From Sulfitobacter sp. (GTDB lineage: Bacteria; Pseudomonadota; Alphaproteobacteria; Rhodobacterales; Rhodobacteraceae): a stretch of 37,340 nt of DNA. The notes beneath the pieces are model-generated. The model was not told the DNA's origin. It searched no databases and saw nothing but the letters and a program-made list of their open reading frames with translations. Where the stretch lies: NCBI GenBank assembly GCA_024636445.1, contig JAGXHE010000035.1, forward strand, positions 1-37,340. The letters are read 5' to 3'. Shown piece after piece: positions 22,951-32,196 of this stretch. Each line of letters opens with the position of its first letter. Position 1 is the stretch's first letter. The translations under genes were made by a program, and so were the position numbers.

Positions 22951-25205
22951 CAGCCGACTTTGCACGCGGCCAGAACGGCCATGTTCAGGATGTCATTGGC
23001 CGTTGAGACCGTCGAACAGATCTGGATAGAGCTGTCTACACCGGACAGGATCGGCCCGATAACAGTGGCACCGCCCATTTCCTGCATCAGCTTGACCGAA
23101 ATACTGGCCGAGTGCCGGGCAGGCACCACCAGAATGTTCGCGGGCCCGGTGAGGCGCGAAAACGGATAGGCCTTCTGCGCCTTGGCGTTCAACGCAACAT
23201 CGACGGTCATTTCGCCTTCGTATTCGAAATCTACGCCGCGCCGATCCAGAACCTTGGGCGCCATTGCCATTTTTTCCGCCCGCTCGGACACCGGATAGCC
23301 GAAGGTCGAGAAGCTGACGAAAGCCACGCGCGGCTCAATGCCGAGGTGGCGTGCAACAACTGCACCGCGTTCGGCAATGTTTGCCAGATCCTCTTCGTCG
23401 GGCCATTCGTGCACCAGCGTGTCGGCAATCAGCACGATCCGGCCCTTGTGCAACAGCGCGGTGATGCCCGCAGCACCATGTTCGGCATCGGCATCGAACA
23501 CGTGGTTGATCTTTTCCAGCACATGCGCCGATTTGCGCGTCGCGCCGGTCACCAGACCGTCGCCATGCCCATGCGCCAGCATCAGACCCGAAAACACGTG
23601 CCGATCACGCGCGGCCAGCCGGTGAATGTCGGACCGATCATAGCCGCGTCGTTTAAGCCGGTCGTAGAGAAACGTCTTGTAGGTTTCCAGGTGCTGGGTG
23701 TTGGCCGCATTGACCACTTCGATCTCGCGCACGGCGTCGCCCAATCCGGCTGCTTCCAGCTTTTCCTTGACGTCGCCGTTGCGCCCGACGACCAGCGCCT
23801 TGCCCAGACCGGAGCGCTGATACATCACCGCTGCGCGCAATACGCGGGGGTCGTCGCCCTCGGCAAAGATCATCCGTGCCTGGGCCGCCCGTGCCCGTGC
23901 GTTGATCCCCCGCAAGATGTTCGCCGTCGGGTCCATCCGCGATTTCAGCGAGAGCTCGTAGGCTTCCATGTCGATGATAGGACGACGCGCAGCACCTGTG
24001 TCCATGCCGGCCTTGGCCACAGCTGTCGGAATACGGTGGATCAGACGCGGATCGAACGGCGTGGGAATGATATAATCACGGCCAAATGTCAGGTTCTTGC
24101 CATAAGCCAGCGCCACCTCGTCCGGCACGTCCTCGCGCGCGAGTTTCGCCAAGGCATGGGCACAGGCGATCTTCATCTCGTCGTTGATGGCGCGCGCATT
24201 GATGTCCAGCGCGCCACGGAACAGATATGGAAAGCCCAAGACGTTGTTCACCTGATTGGGATAGTCGCTGCGACCGGTGGCCACGATCGCGTCCATCCGA
24301 ACCTCGTGCGCCTCTTCGGGTGTAATTTCGGGGTCAGGGTTCGCCATTGCGAAGATCACCGGATTGTCCGCCATCGACGCGACCATCTTGGGTGTCACGG
24401 CACCCTTGGCCGACACGCCCAGGAAGACGTCGCAATTTACCATCGCCTCTTCCAGCGTGCGCATCTTGGTGTTGACGGCGTGCGCCGATTTCCACTGGTT
24501 CATACCCTCGGTACGGCCTTGGTAGATCACGCCCTTGGTGTCGCACATGATGCAGTTTTCATGCCGCGCACCCATGGATTTCAACAACTCGAGACAGGCA
24601 ATGCCAGCGGCCCCAGCCCCGTTGAGCACAATCTTGACGTCTTCGATTTTCTTGTCCGACAGAAACAGCGCGTTGATCAGACCGGCGGCGCAGATCACCG
24701 CGGTGCCGTGCTGGTCGTCGTGGAAAACCGGAATGTCCATTTCCTCTTTGAGACGCTGCTCGATGATGAAACATTCCGGCGCCTTGATATCCTCAAGGTT
24801 GATGCCGCCGAACGTCGGGCCCATCAAACGCACCGCGCGGCAGAATTCATCGGGGTCTTCGGTGTCCAGCTCGATGTCGATGCTGTTCACGTCGGCAAAG
24901 CGTTTGAACAGAACCGCCTTGCCTTCCATCACCGGTTTGGATGCCAGCGCGCCCAGGTTACCCAGCCCCAACACAGCTGTGCCGTTGGAAATCACGGCCA
25001 CAAGGTTGCCCTTGTTGGTGTAGTCATAGGCCGTCTCGGGGTTTGCCGCGATCGCTTCGCAGGGCACGGCAACGCCCGGCGAGTAGGCCAGGCTGAGGTC
25101 GCGCTGCGTGGTCATCGGGACGGTTGCGGTGATCTCGAATTTGCCCGGCGTGGGCTCGAGGTGGAAGGCCAGAGCCTCTTCTGCTGTGACTTTGGTCTTC
25201 GACAT
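22950..25205 (-). CDS. maeB: NADP-type malic enzyme with phosphotransacetylase-like domain
   Basis: A 751-residue fused malic enzyme, converting malate to pyruvate and CO2 with NADP(+). The malic N-domain has YSPGVAVPCEAIAANP and YTNKGNLVAVISNGTAVLG. The catalytic/metal region is FHDDQHGTAVICAAGL, and the dinucleotide fold has LNGAGAAGIACLELL. From about residue 430 a phosphotransacetylase-like domain runs to the end (FAEGDDPRVLRAAVMYQ, LVTGATRKSAHVL). In known MaeB proteins that domain is regulatory (acetyl-CoA inhibition) rather than catalytic. The ATG at 25205 is chosen with GGAGGA about 11 bases upstream; the ATG at 25214 is too near that site. Coupled to the downstream kinase gene by TGATG. 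Divergent from mutS. Confidence 0.95.
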   Translation of the reverse strand: MSKTKVTAEEALAFHLEPTPGKFEITATVPMTTQRDLSLAYSPGVAVPCEAIAANPETAYDYTNKGNLVAVISNGTAVLGLGNLGALASKPVMEGKAVLFKRFADVNSIDIELDTEDPDEFCRAVRLMGPTFGGINLEDIKAPECFIIEQRLKEEMDIPVFHDDQHGTAVICAAGLINALFLSDKKIEDVKIVLNGAGAAGIACLELLKSMGARHENCIMCDTKGVIYQGRTEGMNQWKSAHAVNTKMRTLEEAMVNCDVFLGVSAKGAVTPKMVASMADNPVIFAMANPDPEITPEEAHEVRMDAIVATGRSDYPNQVNNVLGFPYLFRGALDINARAINDEMKIACAHALAKLAREDVPDEVALAYGKNLTFGRDYIIPTPFDPRLIHRIPTAVAKAGMDTGAARRPIIDMEAYELSLKSRMDPTANILRGINARARAAQARMIFAEGDDPRVLRAAVMYQRSGLGKALVVGRNGDVKEKLEAAGLGDAVREIEVVNAANTQHLETYKTFLYDRLKRRGYDRSDIHRLAARDRHVFSGLMLAHGHGDGLVTGATRKSAHVLEKINHVFDADAEHGAAGITALLHKGRIVLIADTLVHEWPDEEDLANIAERGAVVARHLGIEPRVAFVSFSTFGYPVSERAEKMAMAPKVLDRRGVDFEYEGEMTVDVALNAKAQKAYPFSRLTGPANILVVPARHSASISVKLMQEMGGATVIGPILSGVDSSIQICSTVSTANDILNMAVLAACKVG

Positions 25206-25326
25206 GTGCAACATTCCTCCAATGCGTTGCTCCCTCATACCCGAGCGATGTGCCGCGCTCAATCAGCTTTGGCTTTCGCTCCGCCTCTGGCGTTTGTAAG
25301 GTCGCGCTGGTTGCATGGGGGCAGGT

Positions 25327-27957
25327 ATGACGGTTACGCCGATGATGGCGCAGTTTCTGGAGATCAAGCAGGCGCATCCCGGATCGCTGCTGTTCTACCG
25401 GATGGGCGACTTTTACGAAATGTTCTTTGAAGACGCAGTCGCCGCTGCCGAAGCGCTGGACATTGCCCTGACCAAACGCGGCAAACACGACGGCGACGAT
25501 ATTCCGATGTGCGGCGTGCCCGTACACGCGGCCGAGGGCTACTTGCTGACGCTGATCCGCAAAGGGTTTCGCGTGGCCGTCTGCGAACAGTTGGAAAACC
25601 CCGCAGAGGCGAAAAAGCGTGGGAACAAGTCTGTCGTCAAACGCGGTGTCGTGCGTCTGGTCACACCCGGTACATTGACCGAAGATTCCCTGTTGAACGC
25701 GCGGCAACACAACTATCTGGCAGCCTTTGCCCAAGTGCGCGATGCGGCGGCGCTGGCGTGGCTGGATATGTCGACCGGGGCGTTTCGGGTGATGTCGCTG
25801 GATCAGATGCGGCTGGGGCCGGAACTGGCGCGTCTGGCACCGTCGGAATTGATCGTCATGGACGCGTCCGAGCCTGAATTGGCTGAATTGGTCTCTGATT
25901 TCGGGATCTCGATGACTCCGTTATCGCGAGCAACCTTTGACAGCACCGGCGCTGAAAAGCGGCTGTGCGAATTGTTCGCGGTGCAGACGCTGGACGCCTT
26001 CGGCAGCTTTGACCGCGCCCAGATCTCCGCGATGGGTGCCATTGTTGAATACCTGAACATCACGCAAAAGGGCAAACTGCCACTGGTGCGCGCGCCGCAA
26101 CAGGAAGACCAGCTGGGACAGGTGCAGATCGACGCTGCGACACGGCGCAATCTGGAACTGACCCATGCCCTGTCCGGTGGACGCGCCGGATCGTTGCTGG
26201 CAACCATCGACAAAACCCTGACCGCAGGTGGTGCGCGTCTGTTGGAACGTCGCTTGTCCAGCCCCTCGCGCAATGTGCGGATCATTCAGGATCGGCTGGA
26301 TACGGTTGGTTTTTTCCTGAATAGCAGTCTCTCCGAGGGTTTGACCGAGCGTCTGCGCCATGTCCCCGATCTGGACCGCGCACTCTCACGTCTGTCGCTT
26401 GAGCGCGGCGGTCCACGTGATCTGACCGCCATCCGTGATGGGCTAAGTCATGCGGCCTCTATCGCGCAGGAGGGTCTGGGGCCGGATGCGCCGCATGGTG
26501 TTGCCGATGCGTTAAATCGCATGGGCGGGTTGGAAGATCTGGTCGATCTTCTGGACGACGCACTGGTGGCCGAACCGCCCCTGCTGGCACGCGATGGCGG
26601 CTTTATCGCGCCGGGATATGACGCTGATCTGGACGAAGCCCGCACCCTGCGCGACGAAGGCCGGTCGGTGATCGCCGCCTTGCAACAGGACTTTGCCAAG
26701 ACCACTGGAATCTCATCGCTAAAGATCAAGCACAACAACGTGCTGGGCTATTTCATCGAAACCACAGCAACCCACGCGGAGAAAATGCTGTCGCTGCCGC
26801 TATCCGAGACTTTCATCCATCGTCAGACGACCGCCAATCAGGTGCGGTTCACCACCGTTGAACTGTCCGAGATGGAGACAAAGATTCTGAATGCTGGCAA
26901 TCGTGCAATCGAAATGGAAAAGTGTCTCTACCAGATGCTTTCTGGCTTGGTTTTGGAAAAAGCTGCCGAGATTTTTCAGACCGCAACGGCATTGGCGGAA
27001 CTGGATGTGTCCTGCGCCCTCGCCCGTCTTGCCCGCGCCGAGGACTGGTGCCGCCCGCAAGTGGATGACAGCCGCGCGTTCGACATCGTCGGTGGACGCC
27101 ATCCCGTTGTTGAAAAGTCACTGCGTAATGGATCGGGCGGGCCGTTCATCGCCAACGACTGCAATCTGACCGCCGAAGACGGGTCGAACATCTGGCTGCT
27201 CACCGGCCCGAACATGGCCGGTAAGTCCACGTTTCTGCGCCAGAACGCTCTGATCGCCTTGCTCGCGCAAATGGGCAGCTACGTGCCCGCCACCTCGGCC
27301 CGCATCGGTGTGATCAGCCAACTGTTCAGCCGCGTTGGTGCCGCTGACGATCTGGCGCGCGGGCGTTCGACCTTTATGGTCGAAATGGTGGAAACCGCCG
27401 CGATCCTGAACCAGGCAGATGACCGCGCGCTGGTGATTCTGGACGAAATTGGACGCGGCACGGCGACATACGACGGCCTGTCGATTGCCTGGGCCACGCT
27501 GGAGCACCTGCACGACGGCAACAAAAGTCGCGCGTTGTTCGCCACGCACTACCACGAACTGACCGCCTTGGCCGGCAAGCTGGAGCATGTCGACAACGCC
27601 ACCGTCACGGTGAAGGAGTTCGACGGCGAAGTCGTGTTCCTGCACGAGGTCCACAAGGGGGCCGCCGACCGGTCCTATGGCGTGCAAGTCGCGCAACTGG
27701 CCGGATTGCCGGCTTCGGTCATCGCCCGTGCGCGCATGGTTCTGGAAGCACTGGAAAAGGGCGAGCGCGAAGGTGGCGCCACGCAAAAGGCGCTGATCGA
27801 CGATTTGCCCCTGTTCAGCATGCAAGCGACCGCGACCGCGCCAAAGCAGATACAAAGCGCTGCGTTAGAGATGATCGGCGCACTGCATCCCGACGAGATG
27901 ACGCCGAAACAAGCGCTCGAAGCGCTGTACAAACTGAAAGAGGCGGCCAAAACCTGA
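25327..27957 (+). CDS. mutS: DNA mismatch repair ATPase MutS
   Basis: An 876-residue MutS, the mismatch recognition ATPase. The mismatch-reading Phe-X-Glu is in GDFYEMFFEDA near residue 30. Connector, lever and clamp domains follow. The ATPase domain has Walker A TGPNMAGKSTFLRQ near 627, the Walker B LVILDEIGRGTATYDG, and the dimer-interface ATHYHELTAL. Length fits alphaproteobacterial MutS. I prefer the ATG at 25327 (MTVTPMMAQF), with GGGG 6 bases before it, over an ATG at 25315 whose AAGG is 13 bases away. The last six codons contribute the left arm of a terminator hairpin. It converges with grpE. Confidence 0.97.
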   Translation: MTVTPMMAQFLEIKQAHPGSLLFYRMGDFYEMFFEDAVAAAEALDIALTKRGKHDGDDIPMCGVPVHAAEGYLLTLIRKGFRVAVCEQLENPAEAKKRGNKSVVKRGVVRLVTPGTLTEDSLLNARQHNYLAAFAQVRDAAALAWLDMSTGAFRVMSLDQMRLGPELARLAPSELIVMDASEPELAELVSDFGISMTPLSRATFDSTGAEKRLCELFAVQTLDAFGSFDRAQISAMGAIVEYLNITQKGKLPLVRAPQQEDQLGQVQIDAATRRNLELTHALSGGRAGSLLATIDKTLTAGGARLLERRLSSPSRNVRIIQDRLDTVGFFLNSSLSEGLTERLRHVPDLDRALSRLSLERGGPRDLTAIRDGLSHAASIAQEGLGPDAPHGVADALNRMGGLEDLVDLLDDALVAEPPLLARDGGFIAPGYDADLDEARTLRDEGRSVIAALQQDFAKTTGISSLKIKHNNVLGYFIETTATHAEKMLSLPLSETFIHRQTTANQVRFTTVELSEMETKILNAGNRAIEMEKCLYQMLSGLVLEKAAEIFQTATALAELDVSCALARLARAEDWCRPQVDDSRAFDIVGGRHPVVEKSLRNGSGGPFIANDCNLTAEDGSNIWLLTGPNMAGKSTFLRQNALIALLAQMGSYVPATSARIGVISQLFSRVGAADDLARGRSTFMVEMVETAAILNQADDRALVILDEIGRGTATYDGLSIAWATLEHLHDGNKSRALFATHYHELTALAGKLEHVDNATVTVKEFDGEVVFLHEVHKGAADRSYGVQVAQLAGLPASVIARARMVLEALEKGEREGGATQKALIDDLPLFSMQATATAPKQIQSAALEMIGALHPDEMTPKQALEALYKLKEAAKT

Positions 27958-27967
27958 CCGCCTCTTT
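27937..27967. terminator. Terminator hairpin overlapping the mutS stop codon
   Basis: AAAGAGGCGG (27937-27946) pairs perfectly with CCGCCTCTTT (27958-27967). The 11-base loop contains the mutS TGA stop. It also lies 22 bases beyond the convergent grpE stop, so it can serve both strands; each strand ends the stem in TTT. Confidence 0.7.
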
Positions 27968-27988
27968 CAAACTCGAATTTCAGAAGCT

Positions 27989-28552
27989 TTACGAAGCGGG
28001 CATCGACGACACGCCGACCTGCGCAGGACGCAGCAGACGGTCGTGCAGCATGAACCCTTCGGCGGCGACCTGAATGATCTCGCCCGCTTTGGTACCGGGA
28101 ACTGGTGCCTCGAACATCGCCTGATGGTGCTGCGGGTCGAATTTATCGCCCACTTCCGGCGAAATCATGTCGATTCCATGCTTCTTGAACACGCTTAGCA
28201 GCTCGCGCATGGTCAGCTCGATCCCCTCCAGCAAAGGACCCGCAACTTCGCGCTGGCCCTCGTTTGTGGTTTCGAGCGCGCGCTTCATGTTGTCGTAGAC
28301 CGGCAGCATGTCACGGGCCAACTTGGACCCGCCATAATTCTCGGCCTCGCGCCGGTCCTTGTCCGACCGCTTGCGCGCGTTCTCCGCATCAGCCAATGCG
28401 CGCATGAACCGGTCTTTCAGTTGGTCCCGCTCGGCGCGCAACTGGTCCAGTTCCATCGCCTCGTCATCAATCTCGGCCATATCATCCGCGTATTCATCCG
28501 CTTCGGCCGCGTCGATGTCGTCCAGGAAATCGTTGTCTTTCGGCTCCGCCAT
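27989..28552 (-). CDS. grpE: GrpE nucleotide exchange factor for DnaK
   Basis: A 187-residue GrpE, the ADP-releasing partner of the Hsp70 DnaK. An acidic tail (DDIDAAEADEYADDMAEIDD) leads into the long coiled coil (ELDQLRAERDQLKDRFMRAL). The four-helix bundle (LLPVYDNMKRALE-type) and the C-terminal beta-wing follow, with GDKFDPQHHQAM and LLRPAQVGVS. Length is normal. GAGG stands 7 bases before the ATG. hrcA ends only 9 bases upstream on the same strand, so the two form a heat-shock operon. dnaK and dnaJ are not in this window. Confidence 0.96.
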   Translation of the reverse strand: MAEPKDNDFLDDIDAAEADEYADDMAEIDDEAMELDQLRAERDQLKDRFMRALADAENARKRSDKDRREAENYGGSKLARDMLPVYDNMKRALETTNEGQREVAGPLLEGIELTMRELLSVFKKHGIDMISPEVGDKFDPQHHQAMFEAPVPGTKAGEIIQVAAEGFMLHDRLLRPAQVGVSSMPAS

Positions 28553-28561
28553 TCTTCACCT

Positions 28562-29626
28562 CTAACTTTTATCGGTCAGCAATTTGCCTACCAATTGCGC
28601 CGTATAATCCACGATCGGAACGATGCGCCCGTAGTTCAGCCGCGTGGGTCCGATGACCCCGACCGCTCCGATGATCTTTCGATCTGCGTTCATATATGGG
28701 GAAACCACCAGAGAGGAACCCGAAAGTGAAAAAAGTTTGTTCTCGGAACCGATAAAAATGCGCACGCCGTGGCCTTCATCGGTCAGTTCAAGGAATTCGG
28801 CGATATCGCGCTTGCGTTCCAGGTCGTCGAACAGCGTTCGGATGCGGTCCAGATCCGCGCCCTCGCCCGCCGCACCCAACAGATTCGACCTTCCGCGCAC
28901 GATCAGCCGCTGATTGCGGTCGTCATCTCCGTCCCAGACAGCCAGGCCCTGCTGCACCAGTTCAGCAGCAAGGCTGTCGATCTCGCGGCGACGTTTCTTG
29001 ATCTCGATCTGGATCACCGATTGCACTTCGCTGAGTGTTTTGCCCTCGATGAGTGAATTCAGAAAATTCGCCGCTTCGCGCATCGAACTGGGTGTTTGAC
29101 CGGGCGACGGCGTGAACAGACGGTTTTCGACATGCCCGTCGGCCAGAACCAGGACGCCCAATGCTCGGTCATGCCCGAGCGACACGAATTCGATGTGCTT
29201 TATCGGTGCCTCATGCTTGGGTGCCAGAACCAGCGATGCGCCCTGTGTGACACCGGACAAGGCCGAGCCAACACGATCCAGCAGTCCTGCGACATCCCGT
29301 TCGTTTCCGCCGCGCGTTGCATCAAGCTTTTCGCGGTCGGCTGAATCGGGCACGCCGATTTCCATCAGTCCGTCCACGAACATCCGCAGCCCACGCTGCG
29401 TCGGAATGCGCCCGGCGCTGACGTGAGGACTGTCAAGCAGACCCATGAATTCCAGATCCTGCATGACGTTGCGGATCGTCGCTGCACTCACCTTTTCGCT
29501 GAAATCACGGGTCAACGTGCGCGATCCGACGGGATCGCCGCTGGCAAGGTAGCCTTCGACGACGCGGCGAAACACTTCGCGCGACCGGTCGTTCAGCTCA
29601 TCAAGGATATTTGGTGTGTCTGTCAT
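28562..29626 (-). CDS. hrcA: Heat-inducible transcription repressor HrcA
   Basis: A 354-residue HrcA, the repressor that binds CIRCE elements of chaperone operons and needs GroEL to fold. The N-terminal winged helix holds GSRTLTRDFSEKVSAATIRN and the conserved GLLDSPHVSAGRIPTQRGL. The GAF-like middle (LGVLVLADGHVENRLFT) and C-terminal YNADRKIIGAVGVIGPTRLNY-like end follow the family order. The ATG at 29626 has GAGG 7 bases upstream; an extended reading to 29716 crosses the probable promoter. It heads the hrcA-grpE operon. No CIRCE element is visible within the window, so its targets (typically groESL) lie elsewhere. Confidence 0.95.
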   Translation of the reverse strand: MTDTPNILDELNDRSREVFRRVVEGYLASGDPVGSRTLTRDFSEKVSAATIRNVMQDLEFMGLLDSPHVSAGRIPTQRGLRMFVDGLMEIGVPDSADREKLDATRGGNERDVAGLLDRVGSALSGVTQGASLVLAPKHEAPIKHIEFVSLGHDRALGVLVLADGHVENRLFTPSPGQTPSSMREAANFLNSLIEGKTLSEVQSVIQIEIKKRRREIDSLAAELVQQGLAVWDGDDDRNQRLIVRGRSNLLGAAGEGADLDRIRTLFDDLERKRDIAEFLELTDEGHGVRIFIGSENKLFSLSGSSLVVSPYMNADRKIIGAVGVIGPTRLNYGRIVPIVDYTAQLVGKLLTDKS

Positions 29627-29645
29627 AATTGGCCTCGGCGTCGTC

Positions 29646-29674
29646 ACTAGACGGGCTGCGCAACAAAAGGTCAA
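29646..29674 (-). promoter_or_regulatory. Candidate housekeeping promoter for hrcA-grpE
   Basis: On the - strand TTGACC (29674-29669) is followed after 17 bases by TCTAGT (29651-29646), 20 bases before the hrcA start. -35 is strong, -10 moderate. It could be housekeeping or sigma-32-like; the sequence does not show a clear heat-shock consensus. Confidence 0.45.
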
Positions 29675-29736
29675 TCGCACTTGCGTCACAGGCCCGTGGG
29701 GCGTTATTCCCGCCACAACAGTGAAAAGGATTTATC

Positions 29737-30450
29737 ATGCGACCTTCGGGACGAAAACTGGACGAGATGCGCGCCGTTTCCATCGAAACAGGCTTTACCA
29801 AACACGCCGAAGGCTCTGCCCTGATCAAGATGGGCGATACCCATGTTCTGTGCACCGCCACCATCGAAGACCGCGTGCCTCCGTTTATCAAGGGCTCGGG
29901 ACTGGGCTGGGTCACCGCCGAATACGGCATGTTGCCCCGCGCCACCAACACGCGGATGCGTCGCGAGGCCACGACGGGCAAGCAAGGTGGCCGTACAGTT
30001 GAAATCCAGCGCCTGATCGGGCGCTCGCTGCGTGCGGGTGTGGATCGCTCGGCCTTGGGCGAACGCCAGATCACCATTGACTGCGACGTGCTGCAGGCCG
30101 ATGGCGGCACCCGCTGTGCGTCGATCACCGGTGGTTGGGTTGCGCTTAAACTGGCGGTGAACAAGCTGATGAAAGCGGGCGATATCGTCTCTGATCCTTT
30201 GATCGACCCTGTGGCAGCGATCAGCTGTGGCATTTACGCAGGTCAGCCAATTCTTGATCTGGATTACCCCGAAGACAGCGAAGCAGGCGTCGATGGTAAC
30301 TTTATCCTGACCGGCACAAGCCGCTTGATCGAAGTGCAGATGAGCGCCGAAGGGCAGACGTTCTCGCGCGATCAGATGAACCAATTAATGGATCTGGCCG
30401 AAAAGGGCGTGTCTGAGTTGGTCACCGCACAAAAGGCAGCCACTGCATGA
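29737..30450 (+). CDS. rph: Ribonuclease PH
   Basis: A 237-residue RNase PH, a phosphate-dependent 3'-to-5' exoribonuclease that trims tRNA 3' ends. It begins [20 protein letters not shown], typical of the family, and has the phosphate/RNA-binding [20 protein letters not shown] and the catalytic [13 protein letters not shown]. The catalytic acidic residues are intact, unlike the truncated enzyme of some laboratory E. coli. AAAAGGA stands 7 bases before the ATG. Its TGA overlaps the rdgB ATG as ATGA. Divergent from hrcA with 110 bases between. Confidence 0.97.
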   Translation: MRPSGRKLDEMRAVSIETGFTKHAEGSALIKMGDTHVLCTATIEDRVPPFIKGSGLGWVTAEYGMLPRATNTRMRREATTGKQGGRTVEIQRLIGRSLRAGVDRSALGERQITIDCDVLQADGGTRCASITGGWVALKLAVNKLMKAGDIVSDPLIDPVAAISCGIYAGQPILDLDYPEDSEAGVDGNFILTGTSRLIEVQMSAEGQTFSRDQMNQLMDLAEKGVSELVTAQKAATA

Positions 30451-31058
30451 TACGCAAATTCTCGGGCGAACGGTTGCTTGTGGCCACGCACAACGCGGGC
30501 AAGCTGGAAGAGATGGTCGCGCTCTTCCAACCCCTCGGCGTGCAGGTTGTCGGCGCCGCCGAGATGAAGCTGGCCGAACCGGTGGAAACCGAAAGCACGT
30601 TTGTCGGTAATGCAAGGATCAAGGCACATGCCGCAGCGCAGGCAACCGGCCTGCCCGCTTTGTCGGACGATTCCGGCATTCAGGTCGATGCACTGGACGG
30701 CGCGCCCGGTGTCTATACCGCCGATTGGGCCGAAACACCTGATGGCCGCGACTTTTTGATGGCGATGACCAAAACGCGCGATCTACTCGAAGAACGCAAC
30801 GCGCCAGAGCCACGCACGGCAAGGTTCTGCTCAACCTTGGTGCTGGCATGGCCCGACGGACACGATGAAGTCTTCGAAGGCACAGTCGAGGGCACGCTGG
30901 TCTGGCCATTGCGCGGCGCCTTGGGCCACGGGTACGATCCGATGTTCCAGCCGCTTGGGCATGACGTGACATTCGCCGAAATGACGTCCGACGCCAAGAA
31001 TGCGATCAGCCACCGCGCCAACGCATTCAAAAAACTGATTGCAGGCTGCTTTGACTGA
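30447..31058 (+). CDS. rdgB: XTP/dITP pyrophosphatase (RdgB/HAM1)
   Basis: A 203-residue house-cleaning pyrophosphatase that hydrolyses deaminated purine triphosphates (XTP, dITP, ITP) to monophosphates. The nucleotide-binding [15 protein letters not shown] at the N-terminus, [15 protein letters not shown], and the metal-binding [19 protein letters not shown] all match the family, and the C-terminal [10 protein letters not shown] closes the active site. It overlaps rph by four bases at the front and hemW at the back, so it is inside a tight three-gene operon. Confidence 0.95.
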   Translation: MIRKFSGERLLVATHNAGKLEEMVALFQPLGVQVVGAAEMKLAEPVETESTFVGNARIKAHAAAQATGLPALSDDSGIQVDALDGAPGVYTADWAETPDGRDFLMAMTKTRDLLEERNAPEPRTARFCSTLVLAWPDGHDEVFEGTVEGTLVWPLRGALGHGYDPMFQPLGHDVTFAEMTSDAKNAISHRANAFKKLIAGCFD

Positions 31059-32196
31059 AGACTGGCAAAACGGCGGCTTTGGCATCTACATCCACTGGCC
31101 GTTTTGCGCCGCCAAATGCCCGTATTGCGACTTTAACAGCCACGTCACCCGCTCGGTCGACCACGCCGCCTGGCGCGATGCCTATCTGGACGAAATCCGA
31201 AAAGCCGCCGAAGCGACGCCGGGCCGGATCGTGCACACTGTGTTTTTCGGCGGCGGCACGCCCAGTCTGATGGAGCCGTGGGTGGTTGGCGATATCATCG
31301 ACGCGATCCGCAAATATTGGCCAACAGCCAACGATATGGAAATCACGCTCGAGGCGAACCCCGGATCAGTCGAAGCTGGGCGCTTTTCCGACTTCCGCTC
31401 GGGTGGCGTCAACCGGATTTCGATGGGCATTCAGGCGCTGAACGACGAAGATTTGCGGCGCCTGGGCCGTATCCACTCGGCCGATGAGGCGCGCGCCGCT
31501 TTCGATATTGCACGCAAGACGTTCGACCGGGTCAGTTTCGATCTGATCTACGGGCGGCAAAAGCAAACCCTGCAGGAATGGGAAGTCGAGTTAAAACAGG
31601 CTCTGAACATGGCAATAGACCATCTTTCGCTGTACCAGCTGACCATCGAGCAAGGCACCGCGTTTGGTGATCGCTATAACGCCGGAAAGCTGGCCGGACT
31701 GCCCGACGAAGACCGCGCGGCCGATATGTTTACCCTCACCCGCGACATCTGCGCCGATTTCGGAATGCCCGCCTACGAGGTCAGCAATCATGCCCGCGAC
31801 GGTGCGCAGTCGCGTCACAATTTGATCTATTGGCGCTATGGCGATTACGTCGGCATCGGCCCCGGCGCGCATGGGCGGATCACTTCGGACGGTCAACGCT
31901 ATGCCACCGAAGCACCCAGCAACCCAAAACGCTGGCTGAAAGAGCTGCGCCAACTGCCCCTTGTCGCCCTGAGTCGCGAAGAACAGGCCAACGAGTTCCT
32001 GTTGATGGGTTTGCGGCTGACCGAAGGCGTGGATTTATCGCGTTTTGAGACGCTTTCGGGACGTTCTGTGGCCCCCGATACGCTGAAAGACCTCTCTGAG
32101 CTTGGTTTGCTCAATCAGAGAGGTCGTCGTATTTTCGTTACAGAACAAGGAGTTAGTGTTTTGAACGGTGTTTTGCGTGAGTTGCTCGCGGATTAA
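31051..32196 (+). CDS. hemW: Radical SAM heme chaperone HemW
   Basis: A 381-residue HemW. The radical SAM motif [11 protein letters not shown] gives Cys19, Cys23 and Cys26 for the 4Fe-4S cluster. CPYCDF without the fourth Cys distinguishes it from HemN coproporphyrinogen dehydrogenase, the older annotation. [17 protein letters not shown] and GIGPGAHGR are also present. HemW is thought to insert heme into respiratory proteins. The start is uncertain: TTG at 31051, overlapping the end of rdgB with AGG four bases before, or TTG at 31039. No ATG is available before the radical SAM motif. The 3' end holds an 11-bp inverted repeat, and its stop overlaps the convergent parB stop. Confidence 0.92.
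   Translation: MTEDWQNGGFGIYIHWPFCAAKCPYCDFNSHVTRSVDHAAWRDAYLDEIRKAAEATPGRIVHTVFFGGGTPSLMEPWVVGDIIDAIRKYWPTANDMEITLEANPGSVEAGRFSDFRSGGVNRISMGIQALNDEDLRRLGRIHSADEARAAFDIARKTFDRVSFDLIYGRQKQTLQEWEVELKQALNMAIDHLSLYQLTIEQGTAFGDRYNAGKLAGLPDEDRAADMFTLTRDICADFGMPAYEVSNHARDGAQSRHNLIYWRYGDYVGIGPGAHGRITSDGQRYATEAPSNPKRWLKELRQLPLVALSREEQANEFLLMGLRLTEGVDLSRFETLSGRSVAPDTLKDLSELGLLNQRGRRIFVTEQGVSVLNGVLRELLAD
32089..32125. repeat. 11-bp perfect inverted repeat inside the 3' end of hemW
   Basis: GACCTCTCTGA (32089-32099) pairs exactly with TCAGAGAGGTC (32115-32125), and GAGC/GCTC extends the inside. It lies about 70 bases beyond the parB stop, antisense to that operon, so it may terminate parB transcripts. 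On the - strand TCTTTC follows; on the + strand ATTTTC follows at a distance. Confidence 0.5.

Noticed and set aside
23112-25430. 772-codon open frame on the + strand
   Set aside because: Antisense to maeB and running into mutS in another frame; maeB has complete conserved motifs.
29627-29736. CIRCE operator upstream of hrcA
   Set aside because: No TTAGCACTC-N9-GAGTGCTAA-like repeat can be found in the gap.
31051-32196. Coproporphyrinogen III dehydrogenase (HemN)
   Set aside because: The motif is CxxxCxxC-Asp-Phe without the fourth Cys, and length is about 380 rather than about 450, so HemW fits better.
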